DNA from: Bacteroides sp. CAG:1060
Lineage (GTDB): Bacteria; Bacteroidota; Bacteroidia; Bacteroidales; UBA932
Assembly: GCA_000432655.1 (NCBI GenBank)
Contig: HF986349.1
Location: 65,134 to 95,959, forward strand
DNA: 30,826 bases
Direction: 5' to 3'
Below are positions 1-8,788 of this stretch, in pieces. A program made the translations under genes and the position numbers. The notes under the pieces are model-generated. The model was given only the letters and a program-made list of their open reading frames with translations, made no database searches and was not told the DNA's origin. How positions within the stretch are numbered: position 1 is the stretch's first letter; every line of letters starts with the position of its first letter.

Positions 1-129
1 GGGAATGCCGACAAACACCAAATCCCCTGTTCTCACCTCCCGTGCTTTTTCAACACCTGCACCGCATGATGTCAACGCCAAAAGCATTACAACAGAGAGC
101 AGTCCTGCAATCATCCTTCTCATTTTCAT
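1..129 (-). CDS. Partial lipoprotein, YiiX/YebB-like (putative cysteine hydrolase), 5' end only
   Basis: Only the first 43 codons are inside the window; the gene runs off at base 1. The start of the protein is a lipoprotein signal peptide with an L-T-S-C lipobox (Cys22), followed within about 13 residues by G-D-L-V-F-V-G. I associate this opening with YiiX/YebB-type permuted NlpC/P60 (papain-like) hydrolases of Bacteroidales, in which 'GDL(L/V)FV' starts the domain. The catalytic Cys and His would lie outside the window, so the family call is tentative. The ATG at 129-127 overlaps the TGA of the alpha-galactosidase (ATGA, 4 bp), so translation is probably coupled to that gene. A second in-frame ATG at 123-121 is an alternative start. 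Confidence 0.6.
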   Translation of the reverse strand, partial: MKMRRMIAGLLSVVMLLALTSCGAGVEKAREVRTGDLVFVGIP

Positions 130-2318
130 TGCGCTTCAAGATACAAAACTCTGCTCGCCCAACTGCTGCCGAATTCTGGATTCTTTGCACTATGGGAGTT
201 AGGCAAGACAAGACCGTTCTCCATCAAATATTTTCCGGAGAACACCTTTCCTTCACATGACAGCGGGAATCTGTCTATAGGGTGAAGCTCTGTCACCTTG
301 TACATGCTCTCAGGCTCCAGTCCTTCCATTTTTACGACAAGAAGATGCTCGTCGCAGAATCCGAGTGGCTTCCACCAGTAGAATACCGCTTTCTGCTTAT
401 CATCCGAGCAATACATCAGAGATGCGATGCCGTTATCATCATACGGACTGTCAAGTCTGTACAAATCACCGAACTGAACTATAGGACGAATCTTTTTGTA
501 ATCACTTATTGCCTGTCTGCAAAGTTCCTTTTCCGCCTCAGTCATATTCATAGGCTGTATCTCCATCCCAAGACGGCCGCTCATGGCAACGTCAATCCTG
601 AATTTCATAGGAACATTCCTTCCCGTCTGATGGTTAGGTGCGGCGCTGATATGAGATGCCATGGCAATAGACGGATAGAAATACGAAGTACCCCATTGGA
701 GATACAGACGCTGTAGGGCATCCGTATCATCGCTCACCCAGAATTCATCAAACCATGGCATAATGCCATAATTCGCTCTTCCTCCGCCGCTCGCACATGC
801 CTGTATGGTAATGTCAGGATACTTCGCTCTTACACGGTCCAGCACCTTGGCAAGACCACGATGATATTCGATATAAAGATGATTCTGATTCTTCAGGTAT
901 TGTGATCCGTGAGCGGAAATATCCATGTTTGCATCCCATTTGATATACGCGATGTCCGGATTCTCCGTCATAATATTGTCAACTACTCCGAAGACAAAAT
1001 CCTGAACTGCCGGATTGGAAAGGTCAAGGAGCAACTGGGTACCGCCTCTTCCCGTCACAAGATCCCTGTTCTGAGCTTTCACCACCCAATCAGGATGCTT
1101 TTCATAAAGTTCACTCTTTGTATTGGTCATCTCCGGCTCAATCCAAATGCCGAAACGTATTCCGTGCTTTTCGGCCGTTTCCACAAGCCAGCCGATGCCA
1201 TGAGGCAGTTTTTGCCGATCCACAACCCAATCTCCAAGAGAAGAGTTGTCCGTAACCCTGCGATACTTGTCACCAAACCATCCGTCGTCCATCACAAACA
1301 GCTCACCGCCCATGGATGCAATGTCTCCCATCATTTGGTCCATCCCCTTTTCGTTGATGTCCATATAGACTCCTTCCCAACTGTTGAGAAGTATCCGGCG
1401 CTCAACATTACCGTGAGCGATCTTCCAATTGCGGCCCCACTTATGGAAGTTGCGACTGGCTCCGCCGATTCCGGAATCGGAAAAAGTAAACGCCAATTCC
1501 GGAGTTTCAAAGCTCTCCTTCGCAGCGAGAGTATATTCCGAATTGTCCGGGCATATACCGGCAAAGAATCTATGATAATCGCTGTCCACAGTATTGAAAC
1601 GCAGCTCATAGTTGCCGCTATAGCACAGGGCTGCCCCAATGACTCTTCCGGCATTTTCAGATGGCTTGCCATCCAAAGAAATCATTACCTCGGAATGGAA
1701 GGAATGCGAATTGCGCACTCCGTCCTTATTCTTGATAACTTTCATGCCTCTGTTAAGCGGCTCCGAGGCCACTCTACCCTCATTGCCCCAAGAACCATAA
1801 AGATATGATATCCAGGCATCTGAATATCTGAAAGGAAGTGTTCCGGAATCAAACCGCGTCAAAGTCATCGGCTTCTTCCCTTCATTTGTCAGTTCAGTCC
1901 AGGTGCTTATCATATCCTCGCTACGATATGTCTTGTAAAAAGCTTTGACCGTGAAAGGGTAAAAAGTGTCCCGACTGGTAATCTCCAACACTTCACCATC
2001 TTCCCATGAAGAGCGGCTCACCCCTGTCACCTTAAGATCAAGAGTGACGTTCCCATCCGGAAAAACCACACTCAGCGCTTCCTCTTCCTTACCTATAAGT
2101 CCATGTGCCGGATAGGCCCTCTGAGGACGGACCCCTGCAAAACGAAGGTTCTCAACATCAGTATCGGAAAGCCGTGCTCCGTAATAAACTATTTGCAGGC
2201 CCTTTCCTACTTCAGCATCAAGGACAATGGTCGTATTCTCCGTATGAAGAACGTCTCTGGAATAAGCAAACTGTCCGGATATAGCTACCGACAGTAAAAG
2301 GAGCAGAATTTTTTTCAT
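126..2318 (-). CDS. Secreted alpha-galactosidase, GH36
   Basis: A 730-residue GH36 enzyme that would hydrolyse terminal alpha-1,6-galactosyl residues (melibiose, raffinose family, galactomannan). Residues 1-20 form a Sec signal peptide, so the enzyme is periplasmic or exported. An N-terminal beta-sandwich domain (about 25-290) precedes the TIM barrel. In the barrel, F-V-M-D-D-G-W-F is at 341-348, the catalytic nucleophile is expected at Asp462 in I-K-W-D-A-N, the C-x-S-G-G-G-R signature is around 508-514, and the acid/base is expected at Asp530 in S-D-D-T-D-A. The length is normal for the family and no lesion is seen. It is the first gene of a short transcription unit that continues into the YiiX-like lipoprotein through an ATGA overlap. 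A 55-bp gap with a good -7 box separates it from the upstream pilus operon. Confidence 0.95.
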   Translation of the reverse strand: MKKILLLLLSVAISGQFAYSRDVLHTENTTIVLDAEVGKGLQIVYYGARLSDTDVENLRFAGVRPQRAYPAHGLIGKEEEALSVVFPDGNVTLDLKVTGVSRSSWEDGEVLEITSRDTFYPFTVKAFYKTYRSEDMISTWTELTNEGKKPMTLTRFDSGTLPFRYSDAWISYLYGSWGNEGRVASEPLNRGMKVIKNKDGVRNSHSFHSEVMISLDGKPSENAGRVIGAALCYSGNYELRFNTVDSDYHRFFAGICPDNSEYTLAAKESFETPELAFTFSDSGIGGASRNFHKWGRNWKIAHGNVERRILLNSWEGVYMDINEKGMDQMMGDIASMGGELFVMDDGWFGDKYRRVTDNSSLGDWVVDRQKLPHGIGWLVETAEKHGIRFGIWIEPEMTNTKSELYEKHPDWVVKAQNRDLVTGRGGTQLLLDLSNPAVQDFVFGVVDNIMTENPDIAYIKWDANMDISAHGSQYLKNQNHLYIEYHRGLAKVLDRVRAKYPDITIQACASGGGRANYGIMPWFDEFWVSDDTDALQRLYLQWGTSYFYPSIAMASHISAAPNHQTGRNVPMKFRIDVAMSGRLGMEIQPMNMTEAEKELCRQAISDYKKIRPIVQFGDLYRLDSPYDDNGIASLMYCSDDKQKAVFYWWKPLGFCDEHLLVVKMEGLEPESMYKVTELHPIDRFPLSCEGKVFSGKYLMENGLVLPNSHSAKNPEFGSSWASRVLYLEAQ

Positions 2319-2341
2319 ATTCTCGTGTTATCAAAATCTCT

Positions 2342-2349
2342 CAAAGATA
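2342..2349 (-). promoter_or_regulatory. Putative -7 promoter element for the alpha-galactosidase gene
   Basis: The minus strand reads TATCTTTG, an exact match to the Bacteroides -7 consensus TAnnTTTG, ending 23 nt before the ATG at 2318. No TTTG is found at the expected 19-21 nt upstream, so only the -7 element supports this. It lies between two arms of an inverted repeat (attctcg at 2319-2325, cgagaat at 2361-2367), with a smaller nested repeat ttatc/gataa (2328-2332 and 2346-2350). Confidence 0.45.
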
Positions 2350-2373
2350 ATCAATAAAACCGAGAATTGTACA

Positions 2374-3384
2374 CTATATATGCTCCGGCAGTTCCCTTAG
2401 TCCTTCAGTATCATAAATCCCCCAAAAACGATAAGTAGCAGTCTCGCCTATTTCATATCTTTCAAGATTCTTTCCGACATCCGGAGCAGATCGGTTCACA
2501 AGAAAAGCAAAAGAACAGAACAGTCCAGGTAACAGGACTTCCGTATGTCTGCCTTGGATTTCAGACCAGTCAAGCCCGGTGAATCCCGGACTTTTTTCCT
2601 CGGCTCCTCCCGGCCACGGATCAATTTCCCTGAGGATAATACAATATGCGTTATCCCAAGCATATATCTTATCCGTATTGCATGAATACCAATTCACCAC
2701 ATAGCGGAAAGAAGCATTTTCCGGTACCAGTTCCAATAATTCAAGGCTCGTTGTCTCCGAGTTTTTTGTGATCTCCTGCATGTTTTCATCAAAGAATCTG
2801 ACCCCGTTCACATCAGCATAACCGAACATCTTCCGCCCAAGGTCGTATTTGCGACAGTTCTTCTGATCAGCATACAACATATAAGGATACCTCTGCGTAT
2901 AATCTTTCTCTATATAATAATCCTGCCCGCCATATTTCAGGTGAATGGCCTTCAGGGGAACAACGTCTTTCGCATAAACTCTGAAAGAGACTCTGCGGGT
3001 CCCGGCCTCAGCTGAAATCACAACCCCATCCGGCGCATCACCTTTTCTTCTAAGAGCACAAGTCCTGCCATCAATCTTTTCAACCCTTATGATATCAGGA
3101 GCGGATGACGAGAAATTCACACCGTCAAATGCCGGATTGTCACTAAAAGCCGCAACTTCACAACTGTTCCAGTCGGTCACCCACAATTCACAAAGAGTCT
3201 GCTCTTCACACCGAACCCCTTCATCACCGACTTCCCATACAAACACATGTGACTGCCGCGTCTCCTTAATAGCAAGGGAAAATTCCACATCAGCGTGCGG
3301 CTCCGGCCTTGGATTCAAACTTTTAGAGCAGGAACACAGCACCGCCGATATGGCAACCGCACAGACAACAATCAATCTTTTCAT
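2374..3384 (-). CDS. Uncharacterised lipoprotein at the end of the pilus operon
   Basis: A 336-residue protein with a lipoprotein signal peptide (V-L-C-S-C; lipidated Cys17 or Cys19). I do not recognise the domain. The N-terminal part (about 30-130) looks beta-rich, with a Bacteroidales Ig-like flavour (for example an A-D-G-V-V-I-S-A-E-A-G-T-like stretch). The middle and C-terminal parts are rich in Tyr, Trp and Asp and contain several isolated Cys. It starts 13 bp after the stop of the 1134-residue lipoprotein and is the last gene before the alpha-galactosidase promoter, so it is probably expressed with the fimbrial genes. An accessory or tip component of the pilus is an inference from position only. 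Confidence 0.75.
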   Translation of the reverse strand: MKRLIVVCAVAISAVLCSCSKSLNPRPEPHADVEFSLAIKETRQSHVFVWEVGDEGVRCEEQTLCELWVTDWNSCEVAAFSDNPAFDGVNFSSSAPDIIRVEKIDGRTCALRRKGDAPDGVVISAEAGTRRVSFRVYAKDVVPLKAIHLKYGGQDYYIEKDYTQRYPYMLYADQKNCRKYDLGRKMFGYADVNGVRFFDENMQEITKNSETTSLELLELVPENASFRYVVNWYSCNTDKIYAWDNAYCIILREIDPWPGGAEEKSPGFTGLDWSEIQGRHTEVLLPGLFCSFAFLVNRSAPDVGKNLERYEIGETATYRFWGIYDTEGLRELPEHI

Positions 3385-3397
3385 ACTTCACAGAATA

Positions 3398-6300
3398 TTA
3401 TTTTGAGAGCCATTCAAAATACGGTATCCAACCTCTTGACTCCATATTCAAATCCGACAGAAGATGAAATACATAGTATCCCCGTTCCCTGTCTCCATCA
3501 TAGTATCGTAAATTTCCAAATCCGGTATAATCAAAAACGTCCAACGACACTTGACTGTCTGCCGGCCCGTTTTTAGTGTTATAGAACTTCATCTTCAGCA
3601 CATTTGGCCCCATAGTTCTCGCCAGCAAAGCTATCTTCTCGTTGACACCGCCATCGGACATAAGACATGAAGAATAATAGTTCTGAAGCTCGAAAATCGC
3701 TTCTTGTGTACTGTTTACCGGCTCTATCTTATACTGCCGTATCGACAGAGAGGTTGAGACAGAATAATGGTATGCATACGACTTCGCCCATCCTGTGCCA
3801 CTGGTCGAACGAATCGTATAGTTATATGGAACTCCGGTAAACTTATTTTCAAGATGAAGCATTCCGTCCACGGACGCATCCGAAGAATACATCTCGACAG
3901 ATTTGGACAACTCCGAATTATACCCGGCATCGCCAAAACTCGTACGAGATATGTCGGACATGATTCTTGGTACTATTCCGAGATATCCTCCGGACACACC
4001 ATCAAAATACGATGCCACATGATCATAATCAACACCGACTACAAAATGAACAAAAACGTCAGTCTCCCCTATTTTCACATATTTACTTTCCAAGGAGTGG
4101 CGGTTTGTCACATACGCACGGATTTCATGCGGCCCGGCGGAGTGCTTATTTGAGCCATTATCGACAAACTTCATATTCACAAAGCTGAACTCTCCAATAA
4201 TTCCCGGCAACCCGGGCTTCTTCTCTGATGAGACAATCAGACTTTCACTGGCTTCACCGCCGGAATACGAAGAAGACCTTGTCGGAACGGCACATAATTT
4301 CATCATAGAAGCATCCTGCACATTGAATCCAATGCTGCCTTCTGCTCCGTTACCATTGGCTGAGGACTCTACCAGACTACGAAACGGTTCATCAAGGTAT
4401 TCTGATTTCCACAGAGTGTAGTCATCATATCGCTTAGCAAAATCAACTTTTGTTCCGGATATCATAAAGGGGCGCAAATAGATATTCAAATACTTGTTCA
4501 CCCTGAAAAAGCCCTTTCCGTAATATTGTGACACGGTAGGCATCAGCATTATCCGGCAATTCCTAAGTCTCACGTTTTCACTCTCATAAGTATCGAAATA
4601 ATCCCCTATACGTCTTCGGGAAATATCAAACTCCGGAAAACCCGTCCCTGTCTGACGCTTTGTAATCCCTATATATGAATCCTCGCTGCCGGAATATATG
4701 GTCTCGCCGTCAATTTCAAGATTGGAAACATTGTCATCGGCTATCAGTTTCGGAGAATATACATGAGAAAAAGCCACTGCATCAAATTCCGAATATTCAA
4801 GTTTTCGCGAACTGCCGGGAGCATACAATTCTATTGAAAGCGGGAGCAGCCACGGAGCTCCCGTGATGTCAAGATACATAGCGTTCTTATCCGACCACCC
4901 TATAGGGACCTGGCTCTCGGGCAAATCGGACACAAGTCCCTTTATTCTTATGTCAGGCATGGCGTTTTTAACCGGAGACTTGACCGGATATCCGTCATTA
5001 AACGAGTCCTCCGGGGTAAAAGTAAAGACATAATCGGCATTATTGCAGTAATAATAATTGAATATGTCGAATTTCCCATTGGTAAGCCGGGGCGAAGAAG
5101 CAGGATCTCCGGTCACAAGGTTTCCAACCCCGGCGGTATTCTTATGCTTGAACATATGTGAATCACTGCACGTAACGCCCACTGTCCCAACAAATCCGCT
5201 TAGGGTTGCGGTCCTTTTCATCCCCGGATAAAAGCCGTCTGTCAGGGACTTGTCCCAACTGACCCCAATGTCATCATAAGTAGACAGCTCAAAACTGTAT
5301 GTTTTCCCTTTGGGCTGAATTGTCACATGCAAGCTTATATTCCTGCCGGATTTGAATTTTGACACATCAGTCACTGTAAAGGACAGTAGCCCGGAAGTCT
5401 CATCAAACAAAGGAGTTATTCCCAGATCCGAGAGTTCAGAAGAAACGACCCTCCCGTCCGATGAAAGAAAATTTGTAGAGACCGGGCAATCCGACAAACT
5501 CACCGGCTTATACCCGTCATCCACAATTCCATCCGGGATTCTGCGCACCCCTCCCGCCCCAGCCTCAACGTATAGATACATACGTCCGGGCCGGTTGCAT
5601 CTTACCGCGACCATCTGTCCAAAAGGCAATGGCGAAGAAAAGCCGGAATCCGCACTTATCCCCACATTTCGCCCGTCCGTCAACTCAGGCGAGACTTTCC
5701 AATAAGGGTCAAATAGAGAATTCACATTGAACGACAGTGTAACATCATATCTCCGTCCTCGAACAACATCAAAATTGGTACAATTGTCTTCACCAAGATA
5801 AAACCTGTATATAACAGGACCTCCATAACCCCCGGCATCCGGGTTTACTTCTCCGCAAAACTCCACATAAGTCAGCAAAGCCGCCCTTTCAATCCCCAAG
5901 ACAGATTCAAGGTGTTCCCGAGTCTTCATGCTCTGCTTCGTATTACCGGGAAGCAATGTTCCCTGACAGTTTTCGGGGACATAGAAATCAAATGTAAGAG
6001 AAGTGCCATTTACCATAGACGGATCATAATCCCCTTCTACGACATCTTCCGCTTTCAATGCCAGACTTTCACGATCGGAAAAAGGCAGAACCCGGCAATT
6101 GGTTTGACGCAGGTACAAATGACCGTTCTTGAAGAATTCCGGATTCGCACCGCCGCCATCAAGATTTCCATGATCTATGGTAAGATGAATCTTTGCAAAC
6201 AGTCTTACGCACTGCACGGATATGGATGAATTGTCTTTATATTCCATTTCCCGGACAGATCCGGAAAATGGAATACCATAAGAGGCGACTTCGGACATTT

Positions 6301-6802
6301 TCTCAAACCGGTATTTTCCATTGACAGCACTTCCGTCCAAACGGTATTCCATATCAAGGAATTCTGATTCCTTCATTGGAAAATCAGCGCCAAGGGCCCG
6401 TCCAAGGCCACAAATAGAACCATCAGACATGGAAACGGCCCAAAGATTTCCTGACACATACACCCTTACTTTTCTTTTTGAGGGGAAAGACAAAACCGCT
6501 CCTGACCCACCGCTTGAAGGAGCAAACGCAGATGCCGGTATCTCCTGTACCGAATCCAAAAGCCCGTTGTCCGCATAGTATATGAACACTTCCGCTCCGC
6601 TGAATTTATCTTCACTGCCTTCAAGAAGCGATGATTTGGAACTCAAAACGCCCTCACCTACAACATTAACACTGACGGCTACCCGTTCTCCTTTGAGCGT
6701 TTGTGCCGAATCAATGGCTCCATCATTATTATCAGGAGTACAAGATGCCGCCAACAACGACATCATCACCCACATAACTCTCATTCTATTCTGTATCATC
6801 AT
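3398..6802 (-). CDS. Giant lipoprotein of the fimbrial locus (DUF4906-like)
   Basis: A 1134-residue protein with a lipoprotein signal peptide (L-L-A-A-S-C, Cys21). Residues about 40-120 resemble the N-terminal beta-sandwich of fimbrillin-type proteins (a K-F-S-G-A-E-V-F-I-Y-Y strand, then short polar strands and V-R-V-Y-V-S-G-N-L). The remainder is a long series of beta-rich segments. From memory this size, position and composition fit the DUF4906 proteins found beside Mfa-like pilin genes in Bacteroides, but I could not confirm the family. The role is unknown; a large tip adhesin or surface-displayed pilus component is a reasonable inference. The start at 6802 leaves 9 bp after the minor pilin gene; ATGs at 6799 and 6784 are alternatives that keep the lipobox. 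Confidence 0.8.
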   Translation of the reverse strand: MMIQNRMRVMWVMMSLLAASCTPDNNDGAIDSAQTLKGERVAVSVNVVGEGVLSSKSSLLEGSEDKFSGAEVFIYYADNGLLDSVQEIPASAFAPSSGGSGAVLSFPSKRKVRVYVSGNLWAVSMSDGSICGLGRALGADFPMKESEFLDMEYRLDGSAVNGKYRFEKMSEVASYGIPFSGSVREMEYKDNSSISVQCVRLFAKIHLTIDHGNLDGGGANPEFFKNGHLYLRQTNCRVLPFSDRESLALKAEDVVEGDYDPSMVNGTSLTFDFYVPENCQGTLLPGNTKQSMKTREHLESVLGIERAALLTYVEFCGEVNPDAGGYGGPVIYRFYLGEDNCTNFDVVRGRRYDVTLSFNVNSLFDPYWKVSPELTDGRNVGISADSGFSSPLPFGQMVAVRCNRPGRMYLYVEAGAGGVRRIPDGIVDDGYKPVSLSDCPVSTNFLSSDGRVVSSELSDLGITPLFDETSGLLSFTVTDVSKFKSGRNISLHVTIQPKGKTYSFELSTYDDIGVSWDKSLTDGFYPGMKRTATLSGFVGTVGVTCSDSHMFKHKNTAGVGNLVTGDPASSPRLTNGKFDIFNYYYCNNADYVFTFTPEDSFNDGYPVKSPVKNAMPDIRIKGLVSDLPESQVPIGWSDKNAMYLDITGAPWLLPLSIELYAPGSSRKLEYSEFDAVAFSHVYSPKLIADDNVSNLEIDGETIYSGSEDSYIGITKRQTGTGFPEFDISRRRIGDYFDTYESENVRLRNCRIMLMPTVSQYYGKGFFRVNKYLNIYLRPFMISGTKVDFAKRYDDYTLWKSEYLDEPFRSLVESSANGNGAEGSIGFNVQDASMMKLCAVPTRSSSYSGGEASESLIVSSEKKPGLPGIIGEFSFVNMKFVDNGSNKHSAGPHEIRAYVTNRHSLESKYVKIGETDVFVHFVVGVDYDHVASYFDGVSGGYLGIVPRIMSDISRTSFGDAGYNSELSKSVEMYSSDASVDGMLHLENKFTGVPYNYTIRSTSGTGWAKSYAYHYSVSTSLSIRQYKIEPVNSTQEAIFELQNYYSSCLMSDGGVNEKIALLARTMGPNVLKMKFYNTKNGPADSQVSLDVFDYTGFGNLRYYDGDRERGYYVFHLLSDLNMESRGWIPYFEWLSK

Positions 6803-6811
6803 TCCAAACTA

Positions 6812-7612
6812 TCAAATAGTAATTTCAATTTTCGCCGAATTCCAATCCACAACCTCAACAAAGGCCTGCATCCTTGTAAAATCCACTACCACATTCATAT
6901 CGTCCAAATCCGTTTTCCCCCAATCAAATCCCTTGGACTCCAGAGCCTTACCAACATCAATCACAGATACTGGGACATTACTGTCCTGTGACGGATCCAA
7001 TAACTCAAGGACAATTTCGTTTCTCAATTGACGAGGGATACGGACTTCATATCCCGATGCATTCTTGTGCTTTGCCATCACAGTATAGGTGCCCTCTACC
7101 GGAGACAATTCATACAGTTTCAATGCATTGCAATTAGCCTTTACGCGAATGTCATAAGTAAAATCCTCTCCGGGAAGCAGCCCCACAACAATGATATTCA
7201 TCACGCTATACTGCTTGTGCGGGGACACCTCAGTATAATAGAGGTCACCTTCAGCAATCACTTTCTCCGCCCATGCAAAAAGAGGACTGCACTCGGTGCC
7301 TTTAGCCATAATCAAAGTATCGCCCTTCCATGAAAACGATTCGTATCCAAAAGCGGAAGCCAATCTGATAACACCTCTTTTACAGGCTACCTCAAATCCC
7401 CGCCCTTCATATTTCAACAAATCAATATGCGTCATAATGCCTGGAGAACCATCGGAAGCACCAACCAGCGAATTTTCATACTTGCCACCGGCTATCACTA
7501 CATCGTAATTCATATTCACATACACGGGACAGCATGTCCTGTCTTCCTTTATTGAACAGGAAGACAAGACAAACACACATAGCAGTATAACATCAAACAG
7601 TCTGTTTTTCAT
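6812..7612 (-). CDS. Mfa2/FimB-family fimbrial anchor lipoprotein
   Basis: A 266-residue lipoprotein with the lipobox L-S-S-C (Cys19) followed by S-I-K-E-D-R-T-C-C-P. A Cys-Pro close behind the lipidated Cys, after acidic residues, is typical of Mfa2/FimB family anchors of type V pili. The family caps and anchors the pilus in the outer membrane. The body is beta-rich, and the last strand region V-V-D-W-N-S-A-K-I-E-I resembles the end of the neighbouring fimbrillin. I chose the ATG at 7612 because it opens directly into the signal peptide; an upstream in-frame ATG at 7672 would add 20 unlikely residues. A 71-bp gap containing two hairpins separates it from the major pilin gene. Confidence 0.8.
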   Translation of the reverse strand: MKNRLFDVILLCVFVLSSCSIKEDRTCCPVYVNMNYDVVIAGGKYENSLVGASDGSPGIMTHIDLLKYEGRGFEVACKRGVIRLASAFGYESFSWKGDTLIMAKGTECSPLFAWAEKVIAEGDLYYTEVSPHKQYSVMNIIVVGLLPGEDFTYDIRVKANCNALKLYELSPVEGTYTVMAKHKNASGYEVRIPRQLRNEIVLELLDPSQDSNVPVSVIDVGKALESKGFDWGKTDLDDMNVVVDFTRMQAFVEVVDWNSAKIEITI

Positions 7613-7621
7613 AGCATTCTG

Positions 7622-7675
7622 CAATATTGCCCGAATATTGACATGCCGGCACCGGATATGATGCGGCGGCATGTC
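7622..7675 (-). promoter_or_regulatory. Tandem intercistronic hairpins between the major and minor pilin genes
   Basis: Two perfect inverted repeats fill most of the 71-bp gap. One is gacatgccg (7640-7648) with cggcatgtc (7667-7675), a 9-bp stem with an 18-nt loop. The other is caatatt (7622-7628) with aatattg (7634-7640), a 7-bp stem with a 5-nt loop. On the minus strand no U-tract follows, so this is not a standard intrinsic terminator. mRNA 3'-end stabilisation or partial attenuation downstream of the pilin gene is an inference. Confidence 0.55.
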
Positions 7676-7683
7676 ATTCGATT

Positions 7684-8778
7684 CTATATAACTTCCGAGA
7701 CATTTGCACCGGTAGTCCAGTCGACGACTTTCACAATGGCATCAAGATCAGTAAATTCAATCTTTTTCCATGGATTGTCCGGATCACCGCCCACATGCTT
7801 TATAACCAAAGAGACCTCGTATTTATAATTGCTGTGCAGTCGTCCGAGCTGCACAGGATATATGCAAGGCTGTCCACCGACTATGGCTTCAACAACCATG
7901 GTCGTAACAGACGGAGCCCAGGTATCACCGGGGAGCGCTGTTGCATCATTGGGATAAGAGTATAAAACGCTATGTTTGGAAAACTCAGCTTTATACTCAA
8001 GCGCCTGGTCAGCAGCAGCATAGACGTCAGACGTCAATAGCAACTCTTTTGGGGTGACAGTCTTTCCCGTAGGCGAAATCCATTCATCTTTGGCAAGAAC
8101 CGTCGAAGATATGCTGCCAACAGCCGTCTGGTCCGAAGCAGGAATTGTAAAGTTCTGTTTATTCGGTACGTTCAAAAGATATACTCCTGTGATTTTTACA
8201 GACCCTGCAGTCTGATAGGCAGGCACAATCATATCATTTTTTATGGATTTGAGACAAATGGCGGCACACACCCTGCGCACATCCACAGAGACCGTCTCGC
8301 TATCCGCCTTCAGTGTGACATCTTTCTTTCCCGCCATGATAAAGCTGGAAGGTTCGTTATCAGTCAACGCCGAAGTCTTCAACTGCAGTTCATCTATTGT
8401 CTTGACCCTATTGATATCGGCACCGTCCACATAGTTTACCTTCGAATTGACTATCGCCCATACCTGACGTGCACCTCGTGTACAGTTGAGCTTTTCCGCC
8501 ATTGTATATCCTCCGTCAGAAGACAATCCTCCACTGTGAGCGGCGGCATCAAGCTTGCCTGTCGAGGTATTGAATACAAATATCTGGACATCATTGATCT
8601 TGTTCTCGGCGGCAGATGTCTGCCCTACCACCTTTGTAAATCCATCACTGATGCAAACCATCAATTCGCAATCAGCGTCACCTTCGCCGCCCGGGTGGCG
8701 AAAAAAATCCAACTTTTGGCATGAAGCCAAAGACGCCATTACACAAACGGCCGTCAAAGTAAAAATAAAGTTCTTCAT
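7684..8778 (-). CDS. Mfa1-like major fimbrillin (type V pilus subunit), lipoprotein
   Basis: A 364-residue protein with a lipoprotein signal peptide (S-L-A-S-C, Cys20). It has the layout of Bacteroidales fimbrillins: after the lipobox and a variable linker, a strand motif I-N-D-V-Q-I-F-V-F-N, a V-W-A-I-V-N-S strand, a central conserved R-R-V-C-A-A-I strand that starts the second beta-sandwich, and a C-terminal V-K-V-V-D-W-T-T-G strand. In this family the lipoprotein precursor is processed by a trypsin-like protease and polymerises by donor-strand exchange. I chose the ATG at 8778 because it opens directly into the signal peptide; earlier in-frame ATGs (8811, 8799) lie inside or at the stop of the preceding gene. 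The gap to that gene is 10 bp. Confidence 0.8.
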   Translation of the reverse strand: MKNFIFTLTAVCVMASLASCQKLDFFRHPGGEGDADCELMVCISDGFTKVVGQTSAAENKINDVQIFVFNTSTGKLDAAAHSGGLSSDGGYTMAEKLNCTRGARQVWAIVNSKVNYVDGADINRVKTIDELQLKTSALTDNEPSSFIMAGKKDVTLKADSETVSVDVRRVCAAICLKSIKNDMIVPAYQTAGSVKITGVYLLNVPNKQNFTIPASDQTAVGSISSTVLAKDEWISPTGKTVTPKELLLTSDVYAAADQALEYKAEFSKHSVLYSYPNDATALPGDTWAPSVTTMVVEAIVGGQPCIYPVQLGRLHSNYKYEVSLVIKHVGGDPDNPWKKIEFTDLDAIVKVVDWTTGANVSEVI

Positions 8779-8788
8779 TTTTAATAAA

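Noticed and set aside
909..1808. Plus-strand open frame of 299 codons
   Set aside because: It lies entirely opposite the GH36 alpha-galactosidase, whose catalytic motifs are complete; the translation has no recognisable domain.
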